64,000 nucleotides of DNA from G963422745 sp965214285 (GCA_965214285.1 OZ243946.1:868001-932000); one strand, 5' to 3'. Counted from the stretch's first letter, positions 1 to 7,707 are shown. The notes: generated by a model from the letters alone, not told the origin. Made by a program: numbers and translations.

Positions 1-1
1 T

Positions 2-232
2 GAGGCGCACCAGGCCCTCAGCAATGTGCGCGACGTGCTGGCGACCGAAGGCGCAACGCTCGACGACGTGGTGAAGGTCACCGTCTTCCTGGCCGACATG
101 GGCGACTACGCGGCCGTGAACGAGATCTACGCCGAGCACTTCGGCGACCACCGGCCGGCCCGCTCGGCGGTGGCGGTGGCCGGCCTGCCCCTGGGCGCCC
201 TGGTGGAGATCGAGGCCATCGCCAAGCTCTGA
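2..232 (+). CDS. RidA/YjgF-family protein, C-terminal part (start outside window)
   Basis: Open from the left edge to TGA at 230-232, giving about 76 residues. The sequence (ASLDD-type VVKVTVFLADM, PARSAVAVAGLP, GALVEIEAIA) is the conserved C-terminal half of the RidA/YjgF/YER057c family. RidA enzymes deaminate reactive enamine/imine intermediates released by PLP enzymes in the cytosol. The arginine of the PARS motif is the one that usually binds the substrate carboxylate. The N-terminal half lies before the window. The stop codon sits at the start of a 34-bp tandem repeat. Confidence 0.88.
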   Translation, partial: EAHQALSNVRDVLATEGATLDDVVKVTVFLADMGDYAAVNEIYAEHFGDHRPARSAVAVAGLPLGALVEIEAIAKL

Positions 233-317
233 CCCACGCCAGTGCCTGATCCCCGTCAGGCTCTGACCCACGCCAGTGCCTGATCCCCGTCAGGCTCTGA
301 CCCACGCCAGGGCCTGA
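231..317. repeat. 34-bp tandem repeat at the ridA stop codon, about 2.5 copies
   Basis: Two identical 34-bp units (231-264 and 265-298) are followed by a partial third unit with one mismatch. Each unit begins GACCCACGCCAG and ends TCAGGCTCT. The junction CTCTGACCC contains the ridA stop codon, so the repeat is anchored on the gene end. Confidence 0.9.
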
Positions 318-438
318 GCAGCGGTCGAGCAGAACCCGAGCACGACCACGGTGACGACGTGACGGCCAAGGCGATGACCTGAGCGACGTGCGCGACACTG
401 AGCCGCGCTCGGGCTGGCCGAGATGGCATAATCGCGGC

Positions 439-630
439 GTGGACGTGGGTGGCATCGTGATGATCGTGGTGCTGGTGATCGTGATGCCGGTCGCCGTGCT
501 GTTGTCGATGACGGTGTTGGCGGGCCTGCTCGGCAGCCTGGTCGGGCGCAGCAGCGACGCAGACAACACGACCGACGACGGCGAGCCCAACGAGCACCTC
601 GCGCTGTCTCAGGAGAACCCCTACAGCTAG
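439..630 (+). CDS. small single-span membrane protein, 63 aa
   Basis: The preferred start is GTG 439, because a -10-like CATAAT (427-432) lies 6 nt upstream, as in the leaderless genes elsewhere in this window. The product has one long hydrophobic segment (about residues 5-33, IVMIVVLVIVMP then VLAGLLGSLVG) followed by a hydrophilic acidic tail ending in LSQENPYS. Function is unknown; short proteins of this shape are common in actinobacteria. Its last 12 codons are copied at 1922-1958 on the far side of the neighbouring ATPase gene. An upstream in-frame start at 388 is possible but looks non-coding. Confidence 0.6.
   Translation: MDVGGIVMIVVLVIVMPVAVLLSMTVLAGLLGSLVGRSSDADNTTDDGEPNEHLALSQENPYS
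594..630 (+). repeat. 3' end of small membrane protein gene, proximal copy
   Basis: This 37-nt segment ends in the TAG stop and matches 1922-1958 at 31 of 37 positions without gaps. It is the left flank of the AAA ATPase cargo. Confidence 0.8.
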
Positions 631-676
631 CCCCTTGACCGGCTCGGGCGTGGCCTGGAGCCGCCGGGCGCGCGAC

Positions 677-1816
677 TCAGTCGTCGAGGAAGACCGCCTC
701 GGCGTATTCGGGCCGGCTTCGCAGCCAGGCCCGGGTTGCATGATGGGCGAAGTCGATTCGGCCTCTGCTGGATGCCTCGATGACCCCGGCCTTGATCAGC
801 CGCCGGCGGTAGACGCCCGCGTACTTGACGGAGACCTCGAGGCGTTCTGCGATCTCGCGAATGTGAGAATCGCCTTCGCCGCGAGCCACGGCGATGAGGA
901 ATCGACGATCGACCTCGGACAGGTCTCGCCATGTCGCAGCGAGAACGAGCTGGCCGAAGCGTTGCTCTGCCCGGGCGATCCCGGCGCTGACGTCCGATGC
1001 GGTTATCCCCGACTCCGGGTCGTCTGCGGCCTTCCAACTGTGGAAGCCCACGAGCTGCACCATGTAGGCATAGCCCGATGTCGCCGCCACGGCCACCTCG
1101 AGTGCCTCGGGGTCGATTGCGGCGCCGCGCTGTTCGATCGGTCCGAGGATCGCGGTTCGCGTCGCAGCGGGATCCAGCTGGTCGACATCGTACCGAGAAC
1201 ACCGTTGCAAGAACGTCGCTGCCGTGTCCGACAGCAGCGAGTCCTCGATGAGAGCCAGGGCTGCACCCGCAAACGCAACCGGTCGCTGCTCTCGTCGGGT
1301 CACGTGCTGGAGGACGCCTCCGAACTCGCGGATTTCGCTGAGATCGCCGCCGTGCATCTCGTCAAGGGTGATCATCACGCCTGCGCCTGTCTCGTTGAGA
1401 GCGTCGCCGAGGGCGGAAAGCACGGTGCGCAGGTGCTGAGCCTTCTCGGTCTCGGGGGTGAGCTCGAATTCCACGCCGAATCCGGCGGCGGTGATGCTCT
1501 TGACTCGTCGTTTCGGGTCGCCCTCCTCGATCTCGCTGAGGAGGGCGGTAGCTGCTCGGCCCAGGCGATCGAGCAGGCCGGTCGGCGTTGCGTTGTCCGA
1601 GAGGGTCAGCCATCCCCGGCCGCGGGCCAGATCCTCCACAGCATTCAGCATGACCGTCTTGCCTGCCCCGCGTATCCCGGTGAACAGGGTCGTGTACTCA
1701 GGATGGGTCGGGCCAGTGTCGAGAGCCTCTTCGATGTCCGCCAGCACGTCGTCGCGGCCGGCGAGGACCGGCGGGGTCGCCCCGAATGTGGGGGCGAAAG
1801 GATTGTTGCCGGCCAT
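677..1816 (-). CDS. AAA-type ATPase with C-terminal winged helix
   Basis: 379 aa. An N-terminal P-loop is visible (GIRGAGKT, about residues 47-54), with a Walker B-like strand VMITLDEMH near residue 150 and a sensor-like segment PVAFAGAAL. The C-terminus (about 300-379, HIREIAERLEVSVKYAGVYRRRL) looks like a winged-helix DNA-binding domain. The layout resembles Orc/STAND-like 'archaeal ATPase' proteins often found near mobile or defence genes; no exact family is claimed. ATG 1816 is preceded by AAAAGGAGC, a good ribosome binding site that is part of an 18-bp repeat array. Copies of the small membrane protein's 3' end flank it on both sides, so it is probably an inserted cargo gene. Confidence 0.8.
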   Translation of the reverse strand: MAGNNPFAPTFGATPPVLAGRDDVLADIEEALDTGPTHPEYTTLFTGIRGAGKTVMLNAVEDLARGRGWLTLSDNATPTGLLDRLGRAATALLSEIEEGDPKRRVKSITAAGFGVEFELTPETEKAQHLRTVLSALGDALNETGAGVMITLDEMHGGDLSEIREFGGVLQHVTRREQRPVAFAGAALALIEDSLLSDTAATFLQRCSRYDVDQLDPAATRTAILGPIEQRGAAIDPEALEVAVAATSGYAYMVQLVGFHSWKAADDPESGITASDVSAGIARAEQRFGQLVLAATWRDLSEVDRRFLIAVARGEGDSHIREIAERLEVSVKYAGVYRRRLIKAGVIEASSRGRIDFAHHATRAWLRSRPEYAEAVFLDD

Positions 1817-1821
1817 GACTG

Positions 1822-1876
1822 CTCCTTTTGCGGGCTTTAGGATTTTTGCGGGCTTTAGGATTTTTGTCAGCTTTAG
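1822..1876 (-). promoter_or_regulatory. three 18-bp iterons upstream of the AAA ATPase
   Basis: Read on the minus strand, CTAAAGC recurs at exact 18-bp spacing (plus-strand GCTTTAG at 1834-1840, 1852-1858 and 1870-1876). The full unit is CTAAAGCCCGCAAAAATC or nearly so. The gene-proximal unit grades into the ribosome binding site. The AT-rich composition is unlike the surroundings. Candidate autoregulatory operator array; binding is inferred only. Confidence 0.65.
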
Positions 1877-1901
1877 CCTAACGCGCGCATCGGCGGGCCG
1901 G

Positions 1902-1920
1902 GGGCTCAGCTCCAGCGGCC
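1902..1920 (-). repeat. partial copy of the glnR 3' end
   Basis: CTCAGCTCCAGCGGCC here matches CTCAGCCCCAGCGGCC at the glnR terminus (3899-3914) with one mismatch. A further TCGGCGGG lies just to the left in both places, separated here by about 7 extra bases. Translated on the minus strand it reads GRWS-stop, against GRWG-stop in glnR. It directly abuts the distal copy of the small membrane protein end. Confidence 0.5.
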
Positions 1921-1921
1921 C

Positions 1922-1958
1922 GCACCTTGCCCTGTCTCAGAACAACCCTTGCAGCTAG
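1922..1958 (+). repeat. 3' end of small membrane protein gene, distal copy
   Basis: 31/37 match to 594-630, still reading HLALSQNNPCS-stop. Three of the six differences are at third codon positions. Its TAG overlaps the stop codon of the convergent nuclease gene in a shared CTAG. Confidence 0.8.
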
Positions 1959-3817
1959 AGAGGCACCTCTGGCCAAGCGCCGCCCTCGCGGTCGAGCCAT
2001 TCCCGGATGGCGAGGGTGGCCTCCACGTCGCCGCTGTTGTAGTCCGTGAGCCAGCGCTGCGCTTCTGCGTCTCCGGCGGCTGCGTCGTCGTGCTTGACCA
2101 TGGACATGGCGCCGCCGGGGTCATCCACTTCCCAGGAGAACCCGGCGAGAGGGGCGATCTCCTTGAGGCTCGTGCCGGTCCCGGTCATCCATGACCTCTT
2201 GAAGACGGCCTCGAGATCGACCCAGCGACTTGAGCCGATGAACGCCTCGACCGAGGCGGCGAGATCGGCCGAGCTCTCGGCGATGCGTCTCAGCTGGGTG
2301 TTCTCGGCCCCCGCGTGCCAGCAGTAGGCCATGACCGAGAAGCCCTCTGCCTCGGCCCTGGAGATCAGGCCCGTGAGCCATGACCAGAAGCGCTCGAAGT
2401 TCGCCAGCTCCGCCTCGGCGGTGAGCTCGGACCAGACATCGAAGGGCCGATAGCCCTCGTCGGCGAGGCCGGTGTCTGCCCGGTCCGTCACGAACGCCCC
2501 CCACAGGTAGACGCCGTCCTCGGTGTTCTCCATGTCAATGTCGATCTCGAGGTCGGCACGCGGGACCTCAGACGTCCCCGCACCCGGTCGGCGGTAGACG
2601 GGCTCGGATCCGACGACAGCTCTGGCGTTGAGGATTGCCTTGTGGACAAAGCCTGCCCCGCCGAGGGCGGCAGTGGCGGGATCTGCGAACGACAGCAGCT
2701 CGCCCGCGGTCGAGACGCCGGCGCTGCGGATTGCGGCGGCCTGCTTGCCGGCGCGCGGGCGCAGCTGCTCGATCGGCGTGCGCGGGTCGTCCAGGGCTGC
2801 CGCGCGAGCCTCGTTGAGCCACTTGCCCAGATCGACTTCGGCTGCCAGCTTCGCCGTCGGGTAGTCGAGTCGGGCCACCGCCGCCCGATCGGTGATGCCC
2901 GCATCTCGCAGGGCGCGCCAATGCCGGTAGCCGATCCGAGGAAGCAGCGAAGGGTCGCCGGTCCCGGCCTCCAGCAGCGGGGTGCAGTGCTCGCGCCACC
3001 CGCAGGTCTTGCACTCGCCGATGCTCACAGGGGGCAGCAGATCCTGACCGTCGAGGGCCTCAGCGGCCATGTCGAGCCTGAACTCGAACTCGAACTCGTA
3101 GACCTCCATCGTGGACCGGCGCTCTTGCTTCTTGTCGCCGGACTTGGCGGGCGTCAGCCACATCGGGGCGTCGAGGTCGTACCAGGCGACCAGGCGTTCC
3201 TTGCCGATGATGCCGGCCAGCGAACTGTCCGAAGCCCAGCCGTGGGCATCGAGCAGACGCCGGTAGTGGGCGAGCTGCAGGGCATCGTCCTTGTTGCGCC
3301 TGAGGCTTGTGCCGGCCCGCGGCTCACTGGCGCCCGGGGTCGGGTCGGCAAGCTCTGAGACGTTCGGCGGGTCGCCGCGGTCGTCGTCTTCGTCGAGGGT
3401 GAGATGGTGCTTGACGTCGACAGCGATGTAGCCGTTGCCCTCCTTGACCAGCAGATCGGGTGCGCCGGAGCGCTTGGCGTCGGTGTCATCGGGCAGCCGC
3501 GCTCCCACGATGACCGAAGCGCCTGCCTCGACAGCAGCCCGTGTGGCTTCGATCTGCTGTGCAGACCATGCCTTCTCGTCGATGAACTCCCAATCGGGTT
3601 GAGCGTGCCGACGGCATTCGTCGACGATGCCGGCCTCGAAGGCGATGCCGTCGTCGATCCGCTTCTGCACGTCAGGCGGCTGCTCGAGTGGCTCGCCCGG
3701 CTTGACGAGGTCGAGCTGCACCCGCCGCGGACAGTACTTGGCGATGTAGCCGCCGAGCGGCGGCACCTCAGTCGCAGGCGTGGCTTGAGTCACACGCGGG
3801 GCTTGGCTGGTCGCCAT
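1955..3817 (-). CDS. TM0106-type RecB-like nuclease with RNase H-like C-terminal domain
   Basis: 620 aa from ATG 3817 (MATSQAPRV); a longer frame to 3880 lacks support. The N-terminal half has a PD-(D/E)XK core: GAPDLLV followed by VDVKHH. Four cysteines probably hold an Fe-S cluster: one in YCPRRV near the N-terminus and three in ECKTCGWREHC, as in Cas4/AddB-type nucleases. The C-terminal third (ADLEIDIDMEN, later WHAGAENTQL and SSRWVDL) matches the RNase H-like exonuclease module joined to this nuclease in TM0106-family proteins. Its cellular role is unknown; DNA repair or defence is plausible. It is convergent with the small membrane protein end copy and lies downstream of glnR on the same strand. 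Confidence 0.82.
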   Translation of the reverse strand: MATSQAPRVTQATPATEVPPLGGYIAKYCPRRVQLDLVKPGEPLEQPPDVQKRIDDGIAFEAGIVDECRRHAQPDWEFIDEKAWSAQQIEATRAAVEAGASVIVGARLPDDTDAKRSGAPDLLVKEGNGYIAVDVKHHLTLDEDDDRGDPPNVSELADPTPGASEPRAGTSLRRNKDDALQLAHYRRLLDAHGWASDSSLAGIIGKERLVAWYDLDAPMWLTPAKSGDKKQERRSTMEVYEFEFEFRLDMAAEALDGQDLLPPVSIGECKTCGWREHCTPLLEAGTGDPSLLPRIGYRHWRALRDAGITDRAAVARLDYPTAKLAAEVDLGKWLNEARAAALDDPRTPIEQLRPRAGKQAAAIRSAGVSTAGELLSFADPATAALGGAGFVHKAILNARAVVGSEPVYRRPGAGTSEVPRADLEIDIDMENTEDGVYLWGAFVTDRADTGLADEGYRPFDVWSELTAEAELANFERFWSWLTGLISRAEAEGFSVMAYCWHAGAENTQLRRIAESSADLAASVEAFIGSSRWVDLEAVFKRSWMTGTGTSLKEIAPLAGFSWEVDDPGGAMSMVKHDDAAAGDAEAQRWLTDYNSGDVEATLAIREWLDREGGAWPEVPL

Positions 3818-3898
3818 GCTCGCGGAGGCTAGTAGCGGCAGCCTCTCGCTGCCGTCGGCTCGACGCGGGCCGAGCCGCACGGCGCCGGTTCGGCGGGC

Positions 3899-4606
3899 TC
3901 AGCCCCAGCGGCCGGTGCGGAAGCTGTAGCCCACAGAGCGCACCGTCTGGATGAGGTTGGCGTGCTCCTCGCCGAGCTTGGCCCGCAGCCGTCGCACGTG
4001 AACGTCCACCGTGCGGGCGCCGCCGAAGTACTCATAGCCCCAGACCCGGCTCAGCAGCGCCTCACGGGTGAACACCTTGCCGGGATGAGACGCCAGGAAG
4101 CGCAGCAGCTCGTACTCCATGTAGGTGAGGTCGAGCGGGCGCCCGCCGATCGTCGCCTGGTAGGACTCCAGGTTCATGACCAGCGGGCCGTGCTCGATCA
4201 GATCGACCCGCTCGACAGCCCCGGCCCGGCGCAGCAGGTGCTTGAGCCGTGCCTCGAACTCCACCGGATGGAAGGGGTTCAGGCAGAAGTCGTCGAAGAG
4301 CTCCTCGCCGATGTCGAGGCTCATCAGGTGCCCGCCGTTGAGCAGCAACAGCACCACGTCTGCGTCCACGTCGCCGGCGCGGACCGCCCGGCAGAAGCGC
4401 AGCGCATCCTCGGGATCGGCCCCGGCCACGACCACCGCTGCGATCCAGCCGCCTTCGGGCTTCTGGGAGCGAGCGTCTTCGATGCTGCCGACCGCCTTGT
4501 AGACCCAGCCGCCGATGTCCAGCGTCTGGGCGAGCTCGGGCGGCACCGGCTCGGCGAAGACCAGGATCGGCTCCGACGACGGCGACGGGTCCGCCACGCT
4601 CACCAC
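3899..4606 (-). CDS. glnR: GlnR-like OmpR-family nitrogen regulator (orphan, degenerate receiver)
   Basis: 235 aa, GTG start. The C-terminal half is an OmpR/PhoB winged helix with the strongly conserved GGARTVDVHVRRLRAKLG block and a VGYSFRTGR end, close to actinobacterial GlnR. The N-terminal receiver domain appears to lack the phospho-acceptor Asp (the strand reads AAVVVAGADPED), as expected for an orphan, non-canonical receiver. GlnR proteins control ammonium assimilation genes. Its position beside two glutamine synthetase genes, and a GlnR-box-like array between them, support this role. No sensor kinase gene is adjacent. Confidence 0.8.
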   Translation of the reverse strand: MVSVADPSPSSEPILVFAEPVPPELAQTLDIGGWVYKAVGSIEDARSQKPEGGWIAAVVVAGADPEDALRFCRAVRAGDVDADVVLLLLNGGHLMSLDIGEELFDDFCLNPFHPVEFEARLKHLLRRAGAVERVDLIEHGPLVMNLESYQATIGGRPLDLTYMEYELLRFLASHPGKVFTREALLSRVWGYEYFGGARTVDVHVRRLRAKLGEEHANLIQTVRSVGYSFRTGRWG

Positions 4607-4640
4607 GCCCCGGCCGAGCTTGCAGGGCTCGACGGCCTCA

Positions 4641-4740
4641 CGGCCCGACGGCCCGCGCTCACCATGACAGCCTGGCCGCCCGACGACCCGGCCTCACGGC
4701 GCGACGTCACCGCCCGACGACCCGGCTTCACCATGACGGC
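4641..4740 (-). repeat. duplicated 3' end of the glutamine synthetase gene
   Basis: The segment 4710-4740, containing the stop codon and last codons of the minus-strand glnA, is matched by 4641-4671 at 26 of 31 positions. Both contain TCACCATGAC(A/G)GC. A shorter copy of CGCCCGACGACCCGGC lies at about 4680. Translated, the copy reads LSW-stop against PSW-stop in glnA. No cargo lies between them. Confidence 0.65.
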
Positions 4741-6095
4741 AGGTACCTCTCGAGCTCGAAGGCGGTGACCTGTGAGCTGTAGTCGGCCCACTCGGCGCGC
4801 TTGTTGAGCAGGAACCACTCGAAGACGTGGTCGCCGAGCGTGTCGCGGGCCAGCTTGGACTCCTCCATCACGTCGAGCGCCTCGTCGAGGGACCGCGGGA
4901 TCGGCTTGATGCCCATCTCGCGGCGCTGCCGGTCGCTCAGCTCGAACAGGTTCACGTCCGTCTCGGGCGGCAGCTCGTAGCCCTCGGCCACGCCGCGCAG
5001 CCCGGCCGCCAGGATCAGCGAGTAGGCCAGGTAGGGGTTGCAGGCCCCGTCGATGGCGCGGTACTCGATGCGCGCCGATTCCGCCCGCCCGGTGCGGTGC
5101 ACCGGGATCCGCACCAGAGCCGAGCGGTTGTTGCGCGCCCAGGCCACATACGGCGGCGCCTCCGAGGGCTCCGCGAAGCGCTTGTAGCTGTTGACGAGCT
5201 GGTTGGTGACGGCGGTGATCTCGCGGGCGTGGCAGAGCACCCCGGCGGTGAAGCGCCGGGCGATCTCGGACATCCCGAAGGGGTCGTCGGGATCATGGAA
5301 GGCGTTGTCCTCGCCGGAGAACAGCGACACGTGGGTGTGCATGCCCGAGCCCTGCACGCCGTTGAGCGGCTTGGGCATGAAGGTGGCATAGGCGCCGCGG
5401 GCCGCCGCGACCTTCTTGACGATGAGGCGCACCGTCATGAGGTTGTCGGCCATGTCGAGCGCCTCGGTGTAGCGCAGGTCGATCTCGTGCTGGCTGTGGC
5501 TGTCCTCGTGGAACGAGTACTCCACCGGCACGCCCATCGCCTCGATCATCTGGATCGTGCGGTTGCGCAGGTCGCTGGCCACGTCGTCGGACGAGAGGTC
5601 GAAGTAGCCGGCCCAGTCCAGCGGCTGGGGCCGGTCGCCGGGCTCTCCGCTGGCGAAGTAGAAGTACTCCACCTCCGGCGCGGCGAAGAACGTGTAGCCG
5701 CGCTCTCGGGCGGTGGCCAGGTTGCGGCGCAGGATCTGGCGGGGGTCGCCCTCGAAGGGCGTGCCGTCGTGGTTCTCGATGTCGCAGAAGATCCGGGCCG
5801 CGGGCGTGTCGGGGGACGCCCAGCCCAGCAGCTCGAAGGTGGCGGCGTCGGGGCGGGCGAGCACGTCGGACTCGTGGACCCGCGAGTAGCCGTCGATGGC
5901 GGTGCCGTCGAACTGCACCCCGTCGTCGAAGGCCGAGTCGAGCTCGGCGGGCGAGATCGCCAGCGACTTCAGCCGGCCCAGCACGTCGGTGAACCAGAGA
6001 TGGATCAGCCGCACCCCGCGCTCCTCCACGGTGCGCAGCACGTACTGCTGCTCTCGGGATCGCTCTTCTTGCGCTTGCTGCATCTCTGGCGACAT
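4728..6095 (-). CDS. glnA: glutamine synthetase type I (GSI-alpha, GlnA2-like)
   Basis: ATP-dependent ligation of ammonium to glutamate, cytosolic, dodecameric in this family. 455 aa from ATG 6095 (MSPEMQQAQ); the frame continues upstream to 6242 but that part is low-complexity and probably untranslated. Visible motifs: LWFTDVLGRLKS and FDGTAIDGYSRV in the N-terminal beta-grasp, APEVEYF, FMPKPLNGVQGSGMHTH (ATP and metal binding), NSYKR and EYRAIDGACNPY. The adenylylation-site region reads NKRAEW with no Tyr, as in actinobacterial GlnA2, so control by adenylylation is unlikely. Divergent from glnII. Confidence 0.93.
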   Translation of the reverse strand: MSPEMQQAQEERSREQQYVLRTVEERGVRLIHLWFTDVLGRLKSLAISPAELDSAFDDGVQFDGTAIDGYSRVHESDVLARPDAATFELLGWASPDTPAARIFCDIENHDGTPFEGDPRQILRRNLATARERGYTFFAAPEVEYFYFASGEPGDRPQPLDWAGYFDLSSDDVASDLRNRTIQMIEAMGVPVEYSFHEDSHSQHEIDLRYTEALDMADNLMTVRLIVKKVAAARGAYATFMPKPLNGVQGSGMHTHVSLFSGEDNAFHDPDDPFGMSEIARRFTAGVLCHAREITAVTNQLVNSYKRFAEPSEAPPYVAWARNNRSALVRIPVHRTGRAESARIEYRAIDGACNPYLAYSLILAAGLRGVAEGYELPPETDVNLFELSDRQRREMGIKPIPRSLDEALDVMEESKLARDTLGDHVFEWFLLNKRAEWADYSSQVTAFELERYLPSW

Positions 6096-6477
6096 CGACG
6101 CTCCAGCGGAGGCTTGCACCTCCACAGTCTGCCCGGACCGGGCGCTGCTGTCGGCCCCCGCTGTCGGGCTCTGTTCCTCGAACTCGGTTCTCGGGCTCTG
6201 TTTCTCAGATCCTGCCCGGCCGACCCGGACAGGCCACGTCACCAGGATGGCAGCGGATGCGGTGCCGTCAACAGCGCACGGGGATGGTTCACACGCTCTT
6301 TACATTCGGGCAACCGCAGCGAAACGCTCGGGGGCCATCCTCTTGACCGTCTGCGCATGCCGCACGGCAGACCGCTGCACGGCAGACTGCAGGCACCCAG
6401 CCGGTCAACGCAGCCCGGCTGGCCTCTCAACCCACCCAGGCAACCCACACAGCAACCCACACAAAGAAGGCGACAAC
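6096..6477. other. 382-bp glnA-glnII divergent intergenic region
   Basis: Contains the candidate GlnR box at 6288-6325 and, nearer glnII, a C/A-rich G-poor leader (about 6418-6470, repeated AACCCACACAG-like blocks) ending in the ribosome binding site AAGAAGG. No gene is seen here. Confidence 0.7.
6288..6325 (+). promoter_or_regulatory. GlnR-box-like array of four 5-mers at 11-bp spacing
   Basis: TTCAC (6288-6292), TTTAC (6299-6303), GCAAC (6310-6314) and GAAAC (6321-6325) are each separated by exactly 6 nt. This is the geometry of the described actinobacterial GlnR box, gTnAC-n6-GaAAC repeated. The first and last elements fit best and the middle two only partly. It lies between divergent glnA and glnII, near a GlnR-like gene. 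Confidence 0.6.
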
Positions 6478-7506
6478 ATGGTTTACCGTGCCGAGTACCT
6501 CTGGATCGACGGCTCCGAGCCGACCCGGGAGATCCGCTCCAAGACGAAGATTCTCGCGGATGGCGAAGACCCCGGACTCTGGGCATACGACGGATCGAGC
6601 ACCAACCAGGCCACCGGCGAGAACTCCGACGTGGTGCTGGACCCGGTATTCACCTGCCCGGACCCGATCCGCGGCGGCCCCAACGTGCTGGTGCTCTGCC
6701 AGACGCAGCTGCCCGGCAACTTCGAGCCTCACCCCACCAACACCCGCGTCGACGCCCAGGCGTCGCTTGAGAAGTACGGCGACCAGAAGCCGATCCTCGG
6801 CCTCGAGCAGGAGTACACCCTGATCAACCCGATGACCGGCTGGCCTGCCGGCTTCCCCGCAAGCGGCTACCCGCAGCCCCAGGGGCCTTACTACTGCGGC
6901 GTGGGGTCGCTGAAGATCCACGGCCGCGAGCTCATCGAGCAGCACACCACCGCCTGCATCGATGCGGGCCTGCTGATCTCGGGCACCAACGCCGAGGTCA
7001 TGCCCGGCCAGTGGGAGTTCCAGATCGGACCGCTCGACACCGTGGCCGTGGCCGATCAGGTCTGGGTGGCTCGCTACCTGCTGTTCCGCCTCGCAGAGGA
7101 CTACGGCCTCGAGGTGAGCATCGATGCCAAGCCCGCCAAGGGCGACTGGAACGGCGCAGGCATGCACACCAACTTCTCCACCGAGAAGATGCGCAACAAC
7201 TACGACGCCATCATCGCGGCCTGCGAGGCGATGGGCGCCTTCGGCAAGCCCGAGGAGCATCTCGCCGGCTATGGCATCGGCATCGAGGACCGCCTCACCG
7301 GGGCGCACGAGACGCAGCGCTACGACCAGTTCAGCTACGGCGTGTCCGACCGCGGCGCCTCGATCCGCATCCCCTGGCAGGTCGAGCGCGCCCAGGGCGG
7401 CTACATCGAGGACCGTCGTCCCAACGCCAACGCCGATCCCTATGTGGTCTCGGCGCTGCTGACCAACACGATCTGCGCCGCGCTGGAGTCTGAGGGCCTG
7501 GTCTGA
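6478..7506 (+). CDS. glnII: glutamine synthetase type II (eukaryote-like GSII)
   Basis: 342 aa, the usual GSII length and much shorter than GSI. ATG 6478 follows AAGAAGGCGACAAC. Family motifs: WAYDGSSTNQATGENSD, LGLEQEYTL (metal-binding glutamates), YYCGVGS, GTNAEVMPGQWEFQIG (ATP/glutamate site), GDWNGAGMHTN and DRRPNANADPY. It catalyses the same glutamate-plus-ammonium reaction as the divergent GSI. Having both enzymes under a GlnR-type regulator resembles Streptomyces and other actinobacteria. The last codons and stop are part of a 13-bp tandem duplication. Confidence 0.95.
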   Translation: MVYRAEYLWIDGSEPTREIRSKTKILADGEDPGLWAYDGSSTNQATGENSDVVLDPVFTCPDPIRGGPNVLVLCQTQLPGNFEPHPTNTRVDAQASLEKYGDQKPILGLEQEYTLINPMTGWPAGFPASGYPQPQGPYYCGVGSLKIHGRELIEQHTTACIDAGLLISGTNAEVMPGQWEFQIGPLDTVAVADQVWVARYLLFRLAEDYGLEVSIDAKPAKGDWNGAGMHTNFSTEKMRNNYDAIIAACEAMGAFGKPEEHLAGYGIGIEDRLTGAHETQRYDQFSYGVSDRGASIRIPWQVERAQGGYIEDRRPNANADPYVVSALLTNTICAALESEGLV

Positions 7507-7514
7507 GGGCCTGG
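7489..7514 (+). repeat. 13-bp tandem duplication across the glnII stop codon
   Basis: TCTGAGGGCCTGG occurs at 7489-7501 and again at 7502-7514. The second copy begins with the last base pair of the final Val codon and contains the TGA stop. Confidence 0.85.
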
Positions 7515-7695
7515 CCTGAGCCCAGCGCTCTGATTGCCCCCGCCCCACAAGACGGCAGCGAGTCGCAAGAGGGAACGCGCCCCACAGGGGAACAGCCTGC
7601 CCGCCCTGCCGAGCGCTGCCAGTCCCGCCGAGCGCTGCGTGCGGCCGAGCACGGCCTCTCGCGGCCGGTCGCGTCTGAACTGCTGAGGCGACCCA

Positions 7696-7707
7696 TACCC
7701 TGAGACG
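7696..7707 (+). promoter_or_regulatory. leaderless-type -10 element of nadE
   Basis: TACCCT (7696-7701) is separated from ATG 7708 by only 6 nt, so transcription should begin at or next to the start codon. No Shine-Dalgarno sequence is visible. Confidence 0.55.

Noticed and set aside
1955..3880. Start of the RecB-like nuclease at 3880
   Set aside because: The extra 21 residues are Arg/Ser-rich, have no upstream signal and precede an ATG (3817) that opens a normal N-terminus.
4827..6770. 647-codon open frame opposite glnA, and similar long frames opposite rpoC (54049-57216), rpoB (57322-59673) and the amidohydrolase (41165-43027)
   Set aside because: They mirror strongly conserved genes, give His/Arg/Val-rich sequences without recognisable domains, and are normal shadows in a very high GC genome.
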